The notes under the pieces are model-generated. The model searched no databases and was not told the DNA's origin. It was given only the letters and a program-made list of their open reading frames with translations. 50,842 bases of DNA, taken from positions 15,263-66,104 of the forward strand of contig PLOG01000188.1 of NCBI GenBank assembly GCA_003142935.1, read 5' to 3'. Shown here piece after piece: positions 33,575 to 42,245 of this stretch. Position 1 is the stretch's first letter; each line of letters begins with the position of its first letter. Made by a program: the position numbers and the translations under genes. Source of the DNA: Acidobacteriaceae bacterium. Lineage in GTDB: Bacteria; Acidobacteriota; Terriglobia; Terriglobales; Acidobacteriaceae.

Positions 33575-35959
33575 TCAATGCGCGGAGACCTCCAGAATCT
33601 CGCTATCCGGCACGTTCCAGGCAGCCGCTCCCTCGTGGGTGAGCCGGTGTCCTGCTTCATCCCAATGCAGCCGGGTCACCGAGCCTGCTCCCTTCTCGTA
33701 GGCGTAGGTCCGGCCGTCGTCTGAAAACAACGTGAAGCTGGCGTCCGCTCCGGGATAGACGCGGATCTTCTCGATCGTCTGCGCCTGATGCGTACTCTCG
33801 ACCGGGCTGCCGAGCGGAACAATCGAACCGGCCCGCACGAACAGCGGGATCGTGTCGATCGGCGCAGGCACTGAGATGGTCTGCCCGCCCGGCACGCGCT
33901 CGGCTGTCCAGAAGTTGTACCAGTCGGCTCCGGCGGGAAGATAGACCGCGCGGCTGGTGGCTCCCTGCTCCGTTACCGGCGCCACCAGAAAGGCCGGCCC
34001 GAACATGTACTCGTCACCGATCTGGGCTACCTTCGGATCGTTGGGAAAATCCAGCGGCAAGGCGCGCATGATGGGCGCGCCCGTCTGCCAATTTCGGTAT
34101 CCGAGCGAATAGATGTACGGCATCAGCTCGTAGCGCAGGCGCAGGTACTTCTCCAGAATCGGCTCGGCCGCCCTGCCATACGACCAGACCTCATTCGCCG
34201 GCCGGCTGCCATGGGTGCGGAAGATGGGCAGGAACGTGGCGTACTGGAACCAGCGCGTGTAGAGCTCCGGGTAATCGTCGTAGCCGCCCACGGTGGCGCG
34301 CGCGTCTGAAGGGTCCAGCAGCGGCTTGTGCGCGGGGTGATGCACGGCTGGCAAATATTGCCACCCGCCCGTGTCGTTGGACCAGTACGGTATCCCCGAA
34401 GCGGTCACATCGAGGCCGGTGGGAATCTGCCTCCTGAGCGTGTCCCAGGTGGGATAGATGTCGGACGACCAGACGATGGTTCCGTTGCGCTGTATGCCAG
34501 TGTATGCGTCGCGGGAGAGGATCAGCGCTCGCCGGTCTGGATCGTCTCTGCGAAATCCGTCGTAGAGCGCGCCCGCGTGGAAGAGCGGGTAAACGTTGAA
34601 ATACTGCGTCCCCGGCCCGATGTGGAAGTAGGCTCCGTTGGGAGGCAGGTCGGGCTCGGTCTCGTCGGCCCACAGCGAGTCAAAGCCTTTGCTCAGAATA
34701 TTGTCGTGGATCGTCTTCCAATACCACCGGGCCGCATCGGGATTGGTGGTGTCGATGTCGGAACCGGCGCGGTCGTAGGGCAGCCCATCGGTCGGCGTCC
34801 CATCCGCCAGATCGATAAACCATCCCTTTCTGCGCAGCTCGGCGTAGAAACTGACGTCCGGCACAAAGCGCGGCCACACGCTGATCATGGTTTCGAAGCC
34901 CATGTCGTGGAGCTGCTTATTCATCGCCGCCGGGTCGGGCCAGTACTTTGGGTCGAAATCCATCTGCCCCATCTTCGTGTAATAGAACCAGTCCACCACC
35001 AGCACATCGGCGGGCAAATGGCGATCGCGATACCCTTTTGCAACCGCAAGCAGCTCATCCTGGCTCGCGTAACGCTGTTTGCACTGAATGTAGCCGTAGG
35101 CGGCCTTGGGCAGCAGCGGCGCGGGGCCTGTCAGCAGACGGTAGCCCGCGTAGATCTCATCCGCCGTATTGCCGGCAATCACGAAGAACGAGACCCGGTT
35201 TCCTACCTCTGAACTCCAGCGCGTCTGTTCATTGAAACCCGGCTCGATGGTCGTCTTCGAGGGGTTGTCCCAAAGCAGTCCATAGCCCTTGTTTGTCACC
35301 AGGAAGGGCACGCAGAAGCTGGGGCCCGCCGTGGCCAGGTAATCGGCCCAGCAGCGCACCGCGTGGCCGCGATGATCGAGAAAGCCCTCCTGGTCCTGCC
35401 CCAGGCCGTAGTAGTGTTCGTCGTCCGGCGAAGCGAATGTCGCGCCGACCGTGAAGAACTCCGCATCGCCGGGACGCCGGTCTGCCGCAAGGCCGGCTGT
35501 GCCTTCCTTCTGGTTGGGCACGTCCTGCGACCAGCCAGTCAGTTCCAGCAGCTTCTTGCCGTCGGCGGTGCGGAATGTAATATGTGCCCCCGGCGTCGAC
35601 CCGTTGAAATACTTGCCGATGTCCACCTGCGTCTGCACCGGAGGCGTGGTGCTGGGTTGTGGCCGGTCCACGGTAACCACCATGCCTGCCGACTGGTAAG
35701 TGTCGGCCTTCTCATTCCTGCTCGCGCTCCAGCCCGATGCCGCGGGCGAAGCCGCAATTCCGTATCCCGGCGCCGCCTGCGCAGGCTCGCGCGTCAGGCT
35801 CAGCGTTACCCGTAGAATGTTCGGCGCATAAGGCTCAAGCACAATGGTCTGGCCCTGGCGATCGAGCTTAAGCCCCCGGCTGGCCTCCTGCGCCCGGCAA
35901 GAGGCAGTTGACAGAACAGCTCCAACAATCAAAGCAAGCGCAAATGAAGACTGACGCAT
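33575..35959 (-). CDS. GH31 glycoside hydrolase (alpha-glucosidase/xylosidase type), secreted
   Basis: A 794-residue enzyme. A signal peptide occupies the first ~22 residues (FALALIVGAVLSTASCRA), so it acts outside the cytoplasm. An N-terminal beta-sandwich precedes the (beta/alpha)8 barrel, which carries ADVLVVDWFYYTKMGQMDFD near residue 312 and the nucleophile Asp 432 in FDSLWADETEPD. The acid/base region includes SNDTGGWQYLPAVHHP. Beta-sheet C-terminal domains follow (AVYLPAGADWYNFWTAERVP). GH31 includes alpha-glucosidases, alpha-xylosidases and sulfoquinovosidases; the sequence seen does not pick one, although WADETEPD resembles xylosidase members. No transporter or other sugar gene is beside it. 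SD GAAGGGG precedes the ATG. Confidence 0.92.
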   Translation of the reverse strand: MRQSSFALALIVGAVLSTASCRAQEASRGLKLDRQGQTIVLEPYAPNILRVTLSLTREPAQAAPGYGIAASPAASGWSASRNEKADTYQSAGMVVTVDRPQPSTTPPVQTQVDIGKYFNGSTPGAHITFRTADGKKLLELTGWSQDVPNQKEGTAGLAADRRPGDAEFFTVGATFASPDDEHYYGLGQDQEGFLDHRGHAVRCWADYLATAGPSFCVPFLVTNKGYGLLWDNPSKTTIEPGFNEQTRWSSEVGNRVSFFVIAGNTADEIYAGYRLLTGPAPLLPKAAYGYIQCKQRYASQDELLAVAKGYRDRHLPADVLVVDWFYYTKMGQMDFDPKYWPDPAAMNKQLHDMGFETMISVWPRFVPDVSFYAELRRKGWFIDLADGTPTDGLPYDRAGSDIDTTNPDAARWYWKTIHDNILSKGFDSLWADETEPDLPPNGAYFHIGPGTQYFNVYPLFHAGALYDGFRRDDPDRRALILSRDAYTGIQRNGTIVWSSDIYPTWDTLRRQIPTGLDVTASGIPYWSNDTGGWQYLPAVHHPAHKPLLDPSDARATVGGYDDYPELYTRWFQYATFLPIFRTHGSRPANEVWSYGRAAEPILEKYLRLRYELMPYIYSLGYRNWQTGAPIMRALPLDFPNDPKVAQIGDEYMFGPAFLVAPVTEQGATSRAVYLPAGADWYNFWTAERVPGGQTISVPAPIDTIPLFVRAGSIVPLGSPVESTHQAQTIEKIRVYPGADASFTLFSDDGRTYAYEKGAGSVTRLHWDEAGHRLTHEGAAAWNVPDSEILEVSAH

Positions 35960-36053
35960 GGAGCACCCCTTCAGCAGCGCAAGACCATAAGCGAAGGCCG
36001 CTGCAGTCGAGTCTAACCCGATGCACCGAAGCTACTCCAATCTCAACAAAGTC

Positions 36054-36116
36054 CTCTCTGTTCCCTGTTCCCTGTTCCCTGTCCACTGTTCCCTGTGCAC
36101 TGTTCACTGTCCTCTG
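36054..36116. repeat. TTCCCTG heptamer array
   Basis: Nine heptamers: CTCTCTG, TTCCCTG three times, TCCACTG, TTCCCTG, TGCACTG, TTCACTG and TCCTCTG. This is the longest and most degenerate copy of the unit, lying between divergent genes and ending 4 nt before the TACGAT box of the DUF92 gene. Confidence 0.85.
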
Positions 36117-36130
36117 TTCTACGATGAGAC

Positions 36131-37021
36131 GTGGCTCAATCGAAGTTGGAATGGCAATCGAAGCTGATACTGCTGCTCGTGCTCCCCTTTGCGGGCGCCG
36201 ATCTGGTGCTGGAAATACACTGGTGGGCGCTACAGGCGACCCCGGTAGCCGTCTGGACCGTAGATCTGAGCGTTCTTCTGGGCCTGGTGACCTGGAAGCT
36301 GCATGCGGCTGCGCCGTGGGGAGCCTTCGCCGGCGCCGCCATCACCGCATGCCTCATGTTCTCCACCGTCACCTTTCCCTATCAGCCCTGGCACACGGCC
36401 CTGATGCCGGTGCTGGCGGTCGCGGTGTTGGCCTTTGTCTCCACCTTGCTGGGCCGGGCGAAAAAGGAGCGGCTCGGCACGGCGGAGAGCCGGCGCGGAC
36501 GATCCGCCTCCCAGGTGGCAGCCAACCTCGGCGTGGCAGCCATCGCATCCAGTGCAGTCGTGCAGTCCTGGTCCATCGACTCCCGTTGGTTCGCGCAAAC
36601 CACCCTCTCACCGGCGTTGCTCTTCGCCATGGCGCTGGCGGCGCTGGCTGAGGCCGCCGCGGACACGGCTTCATCGGAGGTTGGACAAGTCTTCGGCGGA
36701 CTCCCGCGCATGATTACCACCCTGCGCCAGGTGAAGCCGGGCAGGAACGGCGCAATCAGCCTGGCCGGCACGCTGGCCGGAGTGATTGCCGCGGGCCTTG
36801 TCGCCGCAGCCGGAACCCTGGCGCTCGGAGGCGGCCGCATCATGTTCGCCATCGGTTGCGCCGGCGGCATCTTCGGCCTGCTCTTCGACAGCTTGCTCGG
36901 AGCCACTCTCGAAGAACGCGGCTGGCTGAACAACGACGCGGTAAATTTTCTGTCGACGATAAGCGCAGCGGGGTTTGCAGTTGGCTTGCTCGTGCTTTTC
37001 CCTCGATTCTTGGGAGGGTGA
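36131..37021 (+). CDS. DUF92 integral membrane protein
   Basis: A 296-residue protein with seven or so hydrophobic helices (residues ~12-28, 40-62, 68-85, 95-112, 165-182, 210-235, 240-262 and a last at 275-293). ALAEAAADTASSEVGQVFGG and GTLAGVIAAGLVAAAGTLAL are the DUF92/TMEM19 signature; related plant VTE6 phosphorylates phytyl phosphate, and a prenyl-phosphate kinase role in bacteria is only inferred. The start is GTG at 36131; TACGAT ends 5 nt before it, so the transcript may be leaderless. The heptamer array lies directly upstream. Confidence 0.85.
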   Translation: MAQSKLEWQSKLILLLVLPFAGADLVLEIHWWALQATPVAVWTVDLSVLLGLVTWKLHAAAPWGAFAGAAITACLMFSTVTFPYQPWHTALMPVLAVAVLAFVSTLLGRAKKERLGTAESRRGRSASQVAANLGVAAIASSAVVQSWSIDSRWFAQTTLSPALLFAMALAALAEAAADTASSEVGQVFGGLPRMITTLRQVKPGRNGAISLAGTLAGVIAAGLVAAAGTLALGGGRIMFAIGCAGGIFGLLFDSLLGATLEERGWLNNDAVNFLSTISAAGFAVGLLVLFPRFLGG

Positions 37022-37082
37022 GTTGATGGCATCCAAACGAACCGTCAATGTGGGCTGCCGTTTTCGCGTCCTCGCTATAGAA

Positions 37083-37098
37083 TGAATACATGTATTCA
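37083..37098. promoter_or_regulatory. 16-bp palindromic operator of the RHH/RelE pair
   Basis: TGAATACATGTATTCA is a perfect palindrome that overlaps the -10 box TAGAAT (37078-37083) and lies 16 nt before the antitoxin ATG. A ribbon-helix-helix antitoxin binding here would block transcription of its own operon. Confidence 0.65.
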
Positions 37099-37113
37099 AG
37101 AGGAGCTTAACCC

Positions 37114-37341
37114 ATGCCAACCTCGATCAGGCTTTCGCCGGAACTCTCCAGCAGACTCGATCGCCTTGCCGCCAAGACCGCGCGGACTAAGGCCTTCTAC
37201 CTTCGCCAAATCATCGAGACCGGCCTCACCGAGATGGAAAACTATTACCTGGCTGCGGACACCCTCAAGCGGGTCCGCAAGGGACAGGAGAAGGTTCACT
37301 CCGCCGCCAGGGTAAGGAAAGACCTTGGCCTGGACGATTGA
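37114..37341 (+). CDS. Ribbon-helix-helix antitoxin (RelB-like)
   Basis: A 75-residue protein. The N-terminal PTSIRLSPELSSRLDRLAA is the beta-strand plus helix of a ribbon-helix-helix, with KAFYLRQIIETGL as the second helix. The C-terminal 30 residues (DTLKRVRKGQEKVHSAARVR) form the toxin-binding segment, rich in basic residues. It should dimerise on the palindrome just upstream and neutralise the RelE protein whose frame overlaps its end by 17 nt. GAGGAG stands before the ATG. Confidence 0.88.
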   Translation: MPTSIRLSPELSSRLDRLAAKTARTKAFYLRQIIETGLTEMENYYLAADTLKRVRKGQEKVHSAARVRKDLGLDD

Positions 37342-37591
37342 GTACGCCGAAACCGCAATCAAGCAGCTTCGCAAACTCGACAAGCCTGTAGCGCTCCGTA
37401 TTGTCGATTTTATGGACGAACGGATCGCTGTGAGCAACGATCCGCGCGGACTGGGCAAGGCTTTGACCGGGCCGCTGGGCGATCTCTGGTGCTACCGCGT
37501 GGGCGATTACAGGATTCTTTGCGATATTCAGGATGGGACGTTGGTTGTCCTGGTTTTGCAAATCGGAAATCGGCGCGAAGTGTATCGGTGA
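37325..37591 (+). CDS. RelE/ParE-superfamily toxin
   Basis: An 88-residue toxin. The RelE fold is visible as WTIEYAETAIKQLRKLDKPV, IVDFMDERIAVSNDPRGLGK, GDLWCYRVGDYRILCDIQDG and VLVLQIGNRREVY. RelE-type toxins cleave mRNA in the ribosome; the RVGDYRI motif and the terminal RREVYR match typical members, although which residues act as acid/base cannot be proved here. The start is TTG at 37325, overlapping the antitoxin by 17 nt. Cotranslation with the antitoxin is likely. Confidence 0.9.
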   Translation: MAWTIEYAETAIKQLRKLDKPVALRIVDFMDERIAVSNDPRGLGKALTGPLGDLWCYRVGDYRILCDIQDGTLVVLVLQIGNRREVYR

Positions 37592-37648
37592 CGTGCAACC
37601 CCTCACCGAAGCAGAACGGCTAACGCCGCAAACTCCGCTCATCGGCCC

Positions 37649-38269
37649 TCAGTGCAGATGCATCCTCCAAGCCGTGTAGCTCAGCATCTCGTGGGCAATA
37701 CGCTCAAGCTCGGCTGACCCGCCCTCGATGGGAACCACTGGCCGCGGCGACGTCAGCACGTCGAGACCTTCGGCGGCGCAGATGGCGTGAATCCTGAACA
37801 GATGAGTCCCGTCGCTGACGATCACCAGCCGGCGCAGCCCGTTGGCGCGGGCGATCACCGCAATGCGGCTCGCCGATTCGCTGGTGCTGCGGCTTTCGGT
37901 CTCGGCAATGATGTCCTGCTCGGAAACGCCCATGCCCTCCAGGTACTGGCGCCCCACGGCGCCCTCGTTGTACTGGTCGCCGCCGTTTCCTCCCAGGGTA
38001 ATGATCAGCGGAGCGATGCCGCGACGATAAAGACTGAGTGCATGGTTGAGCCTGGCGCGATACACAGGCGAAGGGCGTCCATCGTACTCCGCCGCGCCAA
38101 ACACGGCGATCGCGTCCGACGGCGCAGCCTGGTCCTGGTTGGCGTAAGCCTCAATCTGCGCGTAGACCCAGCGGCACCAGCCGGCCGTGCCCGCAAGCAG
38201 GGCCAGCAACAACAAGAGCACCACTCGAAGTGCGAGATTCCGGCGATTTGGCTTGGCTCTCTGCCCCAT
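37649..38269 (-). CDS. YdcF-like DUF218 protein
   Basis: A 206-residue protein with one N-terminal membrane anchor (LALRVVLLLLLALLAGTAGW) and a soluble DUF218 domain (AIAVFGAAEYDG, LIITLGGNGGDQYNEG, AETESRSTSESASRI, VIVSDGTHLFRIHAI). YdcF is an E. coli S-adenosylmethionine-binding Rossmann-like protein; SanA-type members affect envelope permeability. The precise role is unknown. The ATG at 38269 is used in place of a TTG at 38308, because the intervening residues do not look conserved. It lies between the RelE pair and tsaC. Confidence 0.85.
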   Translation of the reverse strand: MGQRAKPNRRNLALRVVLLLLLALLAGTAGWCRWVYAQIEAYANQDQAAPSDAIAVFGAAEYDGRPSPVYRARLNHALSLYRRGIAPLIITLGGNGGDQYNEGAVGRQYLEGMGVSEQDIIAETESRSTSESASRIAVIARANGLRRLVIVSDGTHLFRIHAICAAEGLDVLTSPRPVVPIEGGSAELERIAHEMLSYTAWRMHLH

Positions 38270-38370
38270 CCGAATCTTCCGCCTTAGGGATCTGGAAACG
38301 GGCGTCAATATTCAGTTCCCCGGCCTTCCATCATCCCCTTGCAAATAATCTAAGGTCCCGTCACTAATCT

Positions 38371-38419
38371 CTGATCCCTGACCCCTGACCCCTGATCCCT
38401 GACCCCTGACCTCTAACTA
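38371..38419. repeat. CTGAYCC heptamer array at the tsaC 3' end
   Basis: CTGATCC, CTGACCC, CTGACCC, CTGATCC, CTGACCC, CTGACCT and CTAACTA are contiguous 7-mers. The last holds the tsaC stop codon (TAG on the minus strand, 38417-38419). The unit is a phase-shifted variant of TGATCCC. Confidence 0.8.
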
Positions 38420-39061
38420 CCGCTGCAACACCATCACGATTTCATGCGTAGGAATGGCGCCCTCGCGCAGAATCTCCCACCGCCCCGGCCCCAGCGACAG
38501 ATCGACGATGGTTGTCGGCAGCGCGCGGCCGGTAGGCCCTCCGTCGATGATCAGCGGAATGCGCTCGCCGATCTGGTCGCGGACCGCCGCAGCGTGCGTG
38601 CACTCCTGCGCCCCCTGCAGATTTGCCGAAGTAGCCGTAATCGGCAGCCCAAACCGCTCCACAACCGCGCGGGGAATCGCCGCATCCGGCACCCGCAGCG
38701 CCACGTTGCCCGTGTTGGCTGTCGAGCGCAAAGGCAGCTTGGTTCCGGCGCGCACAATAATTGTCAACGGCCCCGGCCAGAAGCGATCCGCCAGCTTATC
38801 CAGTTGCGGATCGGTGTCGCGCGCCAGTTCGTAAGCCATTGACAGGCTGGAGATCAGCAGCGAGAGCGGCTTGTGCTTTTGGCGCGTCTTGATTCTGTAG
38901 ATCTGCTCCACGGCGTGCAGGTTCACCGGGTCCACAGCCAGACCGTAGAACGTGTCGGTCGGCATCGCAACTACATCGCCCTTGCGGAGACAGGAGACGA
39001 TGTACTCAATCCTGTCAGGTTGGGGTTCGTCGGGATGGACGCGCAAAATTTCCGCGGACAA
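38417..39061 (-). CDS. tsaC: Threonylcarbamoyl-AMP synthase (Sua5/YrdC family)
   Basis: Makes threonylcarbamoyl-AMP for the t6A modification at tRNA position 37. The 214-residue protein has a single YrdC domain: GDVVAMPTDTFYGLAVDP (residues 29-46) and KTRQKHKPLSLLI for nucleotide binding, FWPGPLTIIVRAG, GNVALRVPDAAIPRA and PITATSANLQGA. It lacks the extra Sua5 C-terminal domain. The start is TTG at 39061. The weak upstream AGG leaves the ribosome-binding site unclear. Confidence 0.95.
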   Translation of the reverse strand: MSAEILRVHPDEPQPDRIEYIVSCLRKGDVVAMPTDTFYGLAVDPVNLHAVEQIYRIKTRQKHKPLSLLISSLSMAYELARDTDPQLDKLADRFWPGPLTIIVRAGTKLPLRSTANTGNVALRVPDAAIPRAVVERFGLPITATSANLQGAQECTHAAAVRDQIGERIPLIIDGGPTGRALPTTIVDLSLGPGRWEILREGAIPTHEIVMVLQR

Positions 39062-39210
39062 TCAAGCCTGCCTTGGTCCCTGAATTGGAGACGCTGTAAA
39101 CACGGAAACTATCACAGCACCAGCCGTGGTGCAAGTTAGCGCCAGCACGGCTCTCTCGCCCACCGGCAAAACGGCTTAGAATCGGCTCAGGACTGAATGG
39201 TTTCCGACCG

Positions 39211-40059
39211 ATGCCTGTTCGCATTGTACAGAGTAAACAGAATGCTCGCCTGAAAGAACTGCGCCGGGCGCTCGCCGCTCCCGGCCGCGGAGCTGGCAGC
39301 GAAGGCCGCGGCCTGGCCGGAATTGAAGGCCCGAACCTGATCGAGGAGGCTCTGCGCGCCCATCTGCGCGTCCCTTGCGTCTTTGCCGCCCAGGGCTTTG
39401 AACATCTGCTGGAGACTCTCCCCCTCCCCACCGATACCGAGGTTCTCCTCCTGCCCCGCGCCCTGCTCGACAGCGCCCTGGCCACTGAGTCTCCCCAGCC
39501 CGTTGCCGCCCTGGTCGAGCCCCCCGGTTGGACCTGGGCCCACCTGCTGGACCGTCCGGGACTAACCGCGCCGCTGCTCGTAGTGCTGGCCGCCCTCCAG
39601 GACCCCGGCAACCTCGGCGCCATCCTGCGCTCGGCCGAGGCCTTCGGCGCCGACGGCGTCCTCTGCTTGCCCGGAACCGTCAGTCCGTGGAATCCAAAAT
39701 CCGTCCGCGCCTCGGCCGGCAGTGTCTTCCGGCTGCCTTTGCTCGCCACCAGCGAGACGGAGCTGCTCTCCCATCTGCGCAAGGCCGGCGTCCGCCTCTG
39801 GACCACCACCACCCACCAAGCCCAGCCCGCCGACCTGGTCGACCTCGCTGGGCCAGTAGCGCTGCTGATCGGTAACGAGGGCAACGGCGTCCCTGGCAGC
39901 CTGGCCTCCAAGGCCGAAGGCGCGCTGACGATTCCCTGCCCCGGCCCGGTCGAGAGCCTCAACGCCGCCGTCGCCGCCAGCGTGTTGCTCTACGAAGCCT
40001 CGCGCCAGCGCGCAGCCCGTAGCGGCGGCCCGCAGCAGCATCTGGGAGGCCGGCGATGA
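39211..40059 (+). CDS. SpoU/TrmH-family RNA 2'-O-methyltransferase
   Basis: A 282-residue SPOUT methyltransferase. An N-terminal substrate-binding region (VRIVQSKQNARLKELRRAL) precedes the catalytic domain with the three SPOUT motifs: AALQDPGNLGAILRSAEAFG, ALLIGNEGNGVPG and LNAAVAASVLLYEASRQ. The trefoil-knot fold methylates ribose of rRNA or tRNA (RlmB/TrmH-like). Which nucleotide is modified cannot be told. Its TGA overlaps the rarA ATG by 4 nt. TAGAAT at 39177-39182 is a candidate -10 box. Confidence 0.9.
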   Translation: MPVRIVQSKQNARLKELRRALAAPGRGAGSEGRGLAGIEGPNLIEEALRAHLRVPCVFAAQGFEHLLETLPLPTDTEVLLLPRALLDSALATESPQPVAALVEPPGWTWAHLLDRPGLTAPLLVVLAALQDPGNLGAILRSAEAFGADGVLCLPGTVSPWNPKSVRASAGSVFRLPLLATSETELLSHLRKAGVRLWTTTTHQAQPADLVDLAGPVALLIGNEGNGVPGSLASKAEGALTIPCPGPVESLNAAVAASVLLYEASRQRAARSGGPQQHLGGRR

Positions 40060-41408
40060 GCCTCTTTGACGGCGAACCCGAAGGCCCCAAGGGAACGCTA
40101 CGCACCGCGCCCTTGGCCGAGCGCATGAGGCCCCGCACCCTGGAAGAGTTCAGCGGCCAGCAACACCTCGTCGGTCCCGGCAAGCCCCTGCGCGTGCAAA
40201 TCGAGCGCGACATGCTCGATGGATCGGGGGCCGGCTCCATGATCTTCTGGGGTCCGCCCGGCGTGGGCAAAACCACCCTGGCCAAAATCATCGCTGAAAC
40301 CACCAAAGCCAGCTTCATCGAGTTCTCCGCCGTCATGAGCGGCATCAAGGAGATCAAGCAGGTAATGGCCGCTGCCGCCCAGGCCTCCCAGATGCACTCC
40401 CGCACCATCCTTTTCGTCGATGAGATTCATCGCTTCAATAAGGCTCAGCAGGACGCCTTCCTGCCCTACGTCGAGCGCGGCGCCATTCGCCTCATCGGCG
40501 CCACCACCGAGAATCCCTCCTTCGAAATCATCTCCGCCTTGCTCTCCCGCTGCCGCGTCTACGTCCTCGAGCCGTTGACCGAGAACCAGATCGCCGCCCT
40601 GCTGCGCCGCGCGCTCGAAGACCGCGATCGCGGCCTCGGCGCGCTCGAGTTGACCGCCGACGACGATGCCCTGCAACTGATTGCCGGCTACTCCAGCGGC
40701 GACTGCCGCAGCGCCTACAACACTCTCGAAGTCGCCGCGCAACTGGCCCAGGCCGACGGCGTCAACAGGCCAATCGACCGCGCCCTTGCCTCTGAAGCTG
40801 TTCAACAGCGCGTGCTCATGTACGACAAATCAGGCGAAGAGCACTACAACCTGATCTCCGCCCTGCACAAGAGCGTCCGCAACAGCGATCCCGACGCCGC
40901 GCTCTACTGGCTGGCGCGCATGTTCGCCGCCGGCGAAGACCCGCTCTATCTCGCTCGCCGCGTGGTCCGCATGGCCGTAGAAGACATCGGCCTCGCCGCG
41001 CCTGAAGCCTTGAATCTCTGCCTCTCCGCAAAAGAAGCCATCGACTTTCTCGGTTCCCCCGAAGGCGATCTCGCGCTGGCTGAAGCCGTCGTCTATCTCT
41101 GTCTCGCCCCCAAGTCGAACTCCGTCTACACCGCCTACGGCGCAGTGCAAGCGGAGATCGAGAACACCCGCCAGGAACCCGTGCCGCTCCATCTCCGCAA
41201 CGCCCCCACCCGCCTGATGAAGGAGCTCGACTACGGCAAGGGCTACCGCTACGCCCACGACGAAGAAGGCAAAGTCGCCGACATGGATTGCCTCCCCGAC
41301 TCCCTAAAAGGCCGCAGCTACTACCATCCCACGCAAGAAGGCCGCGAAAAACTCCTCGCGGCTCGCATGGAAGAGATTCGCAAGATCAAAGGCGGCAAGC
41401 GCGGATAG
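40056..41408 (+). CDS. rarA: Replication-associated recombination protein A (RarA/MgsA)
   Basis: A 450-residue AAA+ ATPase that acts at stalled replication forks. PLAERMRPRTLEEFSGQQHL opens the family; Walker A is WGPPGVGKTTLAKI near residue 68, Walker B ILFVDEIHRFNK near residue 127, sensor 1 GATTENPSF, arginine finger LSRCRVYVL and sensor 2 GDCRSAYNTLE. A helical oligomerisation region follows (DPDAALYWLARMFAAGEDP). Expressed from the same mRNA as the methyltransferase ahead of it (ATGA overlap). Confidence 0.95.
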   Translation: MSLFDGEPEGPKGTLRTAPLAERMRPRTLEEFSGQQHLVGPGKPLRVQIERDMLDGSGAGSMIFWGPPGVGKTTLAKIIAETTKASFIEFSAVMSGIKEIKQVMAAAAQASQMHSRTILFVDEIHRFNKAQQDAFLPYVERGAIRLIGATTENPSFEIISALLSRCRVYVLEPLTENQIAALLRRALEDRDRGLGALELTADDDALQLIAGYSSGDCRSAYNTLEVAAQLAQADGVNRPIDRALASEAVQQRVLMYDKSGEEHYNLISALHKSVRNSDPDAALYWLARMFAAGEDPLYLARRVVRMAVEDIGLAAPEALNLCLSAKEAIDFLGSPEGDLALAEAVVYLCLAPKSNSVYTAYGAVQAEIENTRQEPVPLHLRNAPTRLMKELDYGKGYRYAHDEEGKVADMDCLPDSLKGRSYYHPTQEGREKLLAARMEEIRKIKGGKRG

Positions 41409-41499
41409 GCTCCGAAACGCAGACTAAAGAGTCAAAATGAAGTCACACGCAGTTCCACGAAAGCTCCTTGAACAGAAGGTCATTTGCATTTTCAATTCC

Positions 41500-41525
41500 A
41501 TAACCCAAAGGGCTTGGGTTATAAT
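41500..41525 (+). promoter_or_regulatory. Inverted repeat overlapping a TATAAT box before the DUF4160 gene
   Basis: ATAACCCAA-AGGGC-TTGGGTTAT (41500-41522) is a 9-bp stem. Its 3' arm merges with TATAAT (41520-41525), 8 nt before the ATG at 41534. No good -35 box is seen. A protein bound to the repeat would cover the promoter; the position also predicts a leaderless mRNA. Confidence 0.6.
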
Positions 41526-41533
41526 CCAATCAA

Positions 41534-41788
41534 ATGGGTTCGCTCCGTTTTGACGGCGTTCGATTTACGGCCTACACGATGGACCACGCGCCCAGGCACG
41601 TGCACGGTTTCTACGCCGGGATCGAGGTCATCGTCGATCTTCGCCGGGATGGGACGGTCGCGCTCGCTCGCCGGAGCGACGCTATAAGGCCAGGCAACGG
41701 AAGCAAGGCGGATGTGCGCCACGTGCTGACCCTGGCCGCAAGACATTTCGACAAATTGGTATCACTTTGGGAGAAGCATCATGGCTGA
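41534..41788 (+). CDS. DUF4160-family small protein (putative toxin-antitoxin partner)
   Basis: An 84-residue protein of DUF4160 type: FDGVRFTAYTMDHAPRHVHG, then FYAGIEVIVDLRRDGTV, and a helical end DVRHVLTLAARHFDKLVSLW. The HAPRHVH segment matches the H-x2-PH-x-H pattern that defines the family. The biochemical activity is not established. It overlaps the DUF2442 gene by 8 nt. No Shine-Dalgarno sequence is present before the ATG. Confidence 0.8.
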   Translation: MGSLRFDGVRFTAYTMDHAPRHVHGFYAGIEVIVDLRRDGTVALARRSDAIRPGNGSKADVRHVLTLAARHFDKLVSLWEKHHG

Positions 41789-42212
41789 GCATAAGGTCAT
41801 CACAACCGATGCCGAGATTGAAGCGGCGCTCAAAAGAGCGAAACTCCACGACAGCGAACCGCGCGCACTGACGGTCGAACACATCCCCAGCCTCAACCTG
41901 CTCATCGTAGGACTCAGCAACCAGCGCCGGCTGGTACTCCCAACCGAAGAAGTGCAAGGGCTGGGCCAGGCCACGCACGAGCAGATGCGGAATTACAAAT
42001 TGATTGGCAGCGGAACCGGCATCTGCTTCCCTGAGTTGGACGTTGACCTGTATGTTCCCGCCCTGATCGAAGGCGTCTACGGAAACCGGCGCTGGATGGC
42101 GCAGTTGGGCAAGAAGGGCGGCAGTGCAAAAACCGAGGCCAAACAAGTTGCCGCAAGAGCGAACGGCGCCAAGGGCGGAAGACCAGCGAGACTTGCCGCG
42201 GTGACCGTCTAA
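41781..42212 (+). CDS. DUF2442-family protein
   Basis: A 143-residue protein. Residues ~10-95 form the DUF2442 domain (LKRAKLHDSEPRALTVEHIP, LTEVQGLGQATHEQM-like region, CFPELDVDLYVPALIEGVYG). The tail is basic, ending MAQLGKKGGSAKTEAKQVAA and ARANGAKGGRPARL, an AT-hook-like GRP sequence suited to DNA or RNA contact. DUF2442 genes often follow a DUF4160 gene, and the pair is proposed to be toxin-antitoxin-like; this is from memory. Overlap with the upstream gene is 8 nt, so translation is coupled. Confidence 0.82.
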   Translation: MAEHKVITTDAEIEAALKRAKLHDSEPRALTVEHIPSLNLLIVGLSNQRRLVLPTEEVQGLGQATHEQMRNYKLIGSGTGICFPELDVDLYVPALIEGVYGNRRWMAQLGKKGGSAKTEAKQVAARANGAKGGRPARLAAVTV

Positions 42213-42245
42213 CCATGGATCACAATTCGCGGCGGCGCCGGTCGC

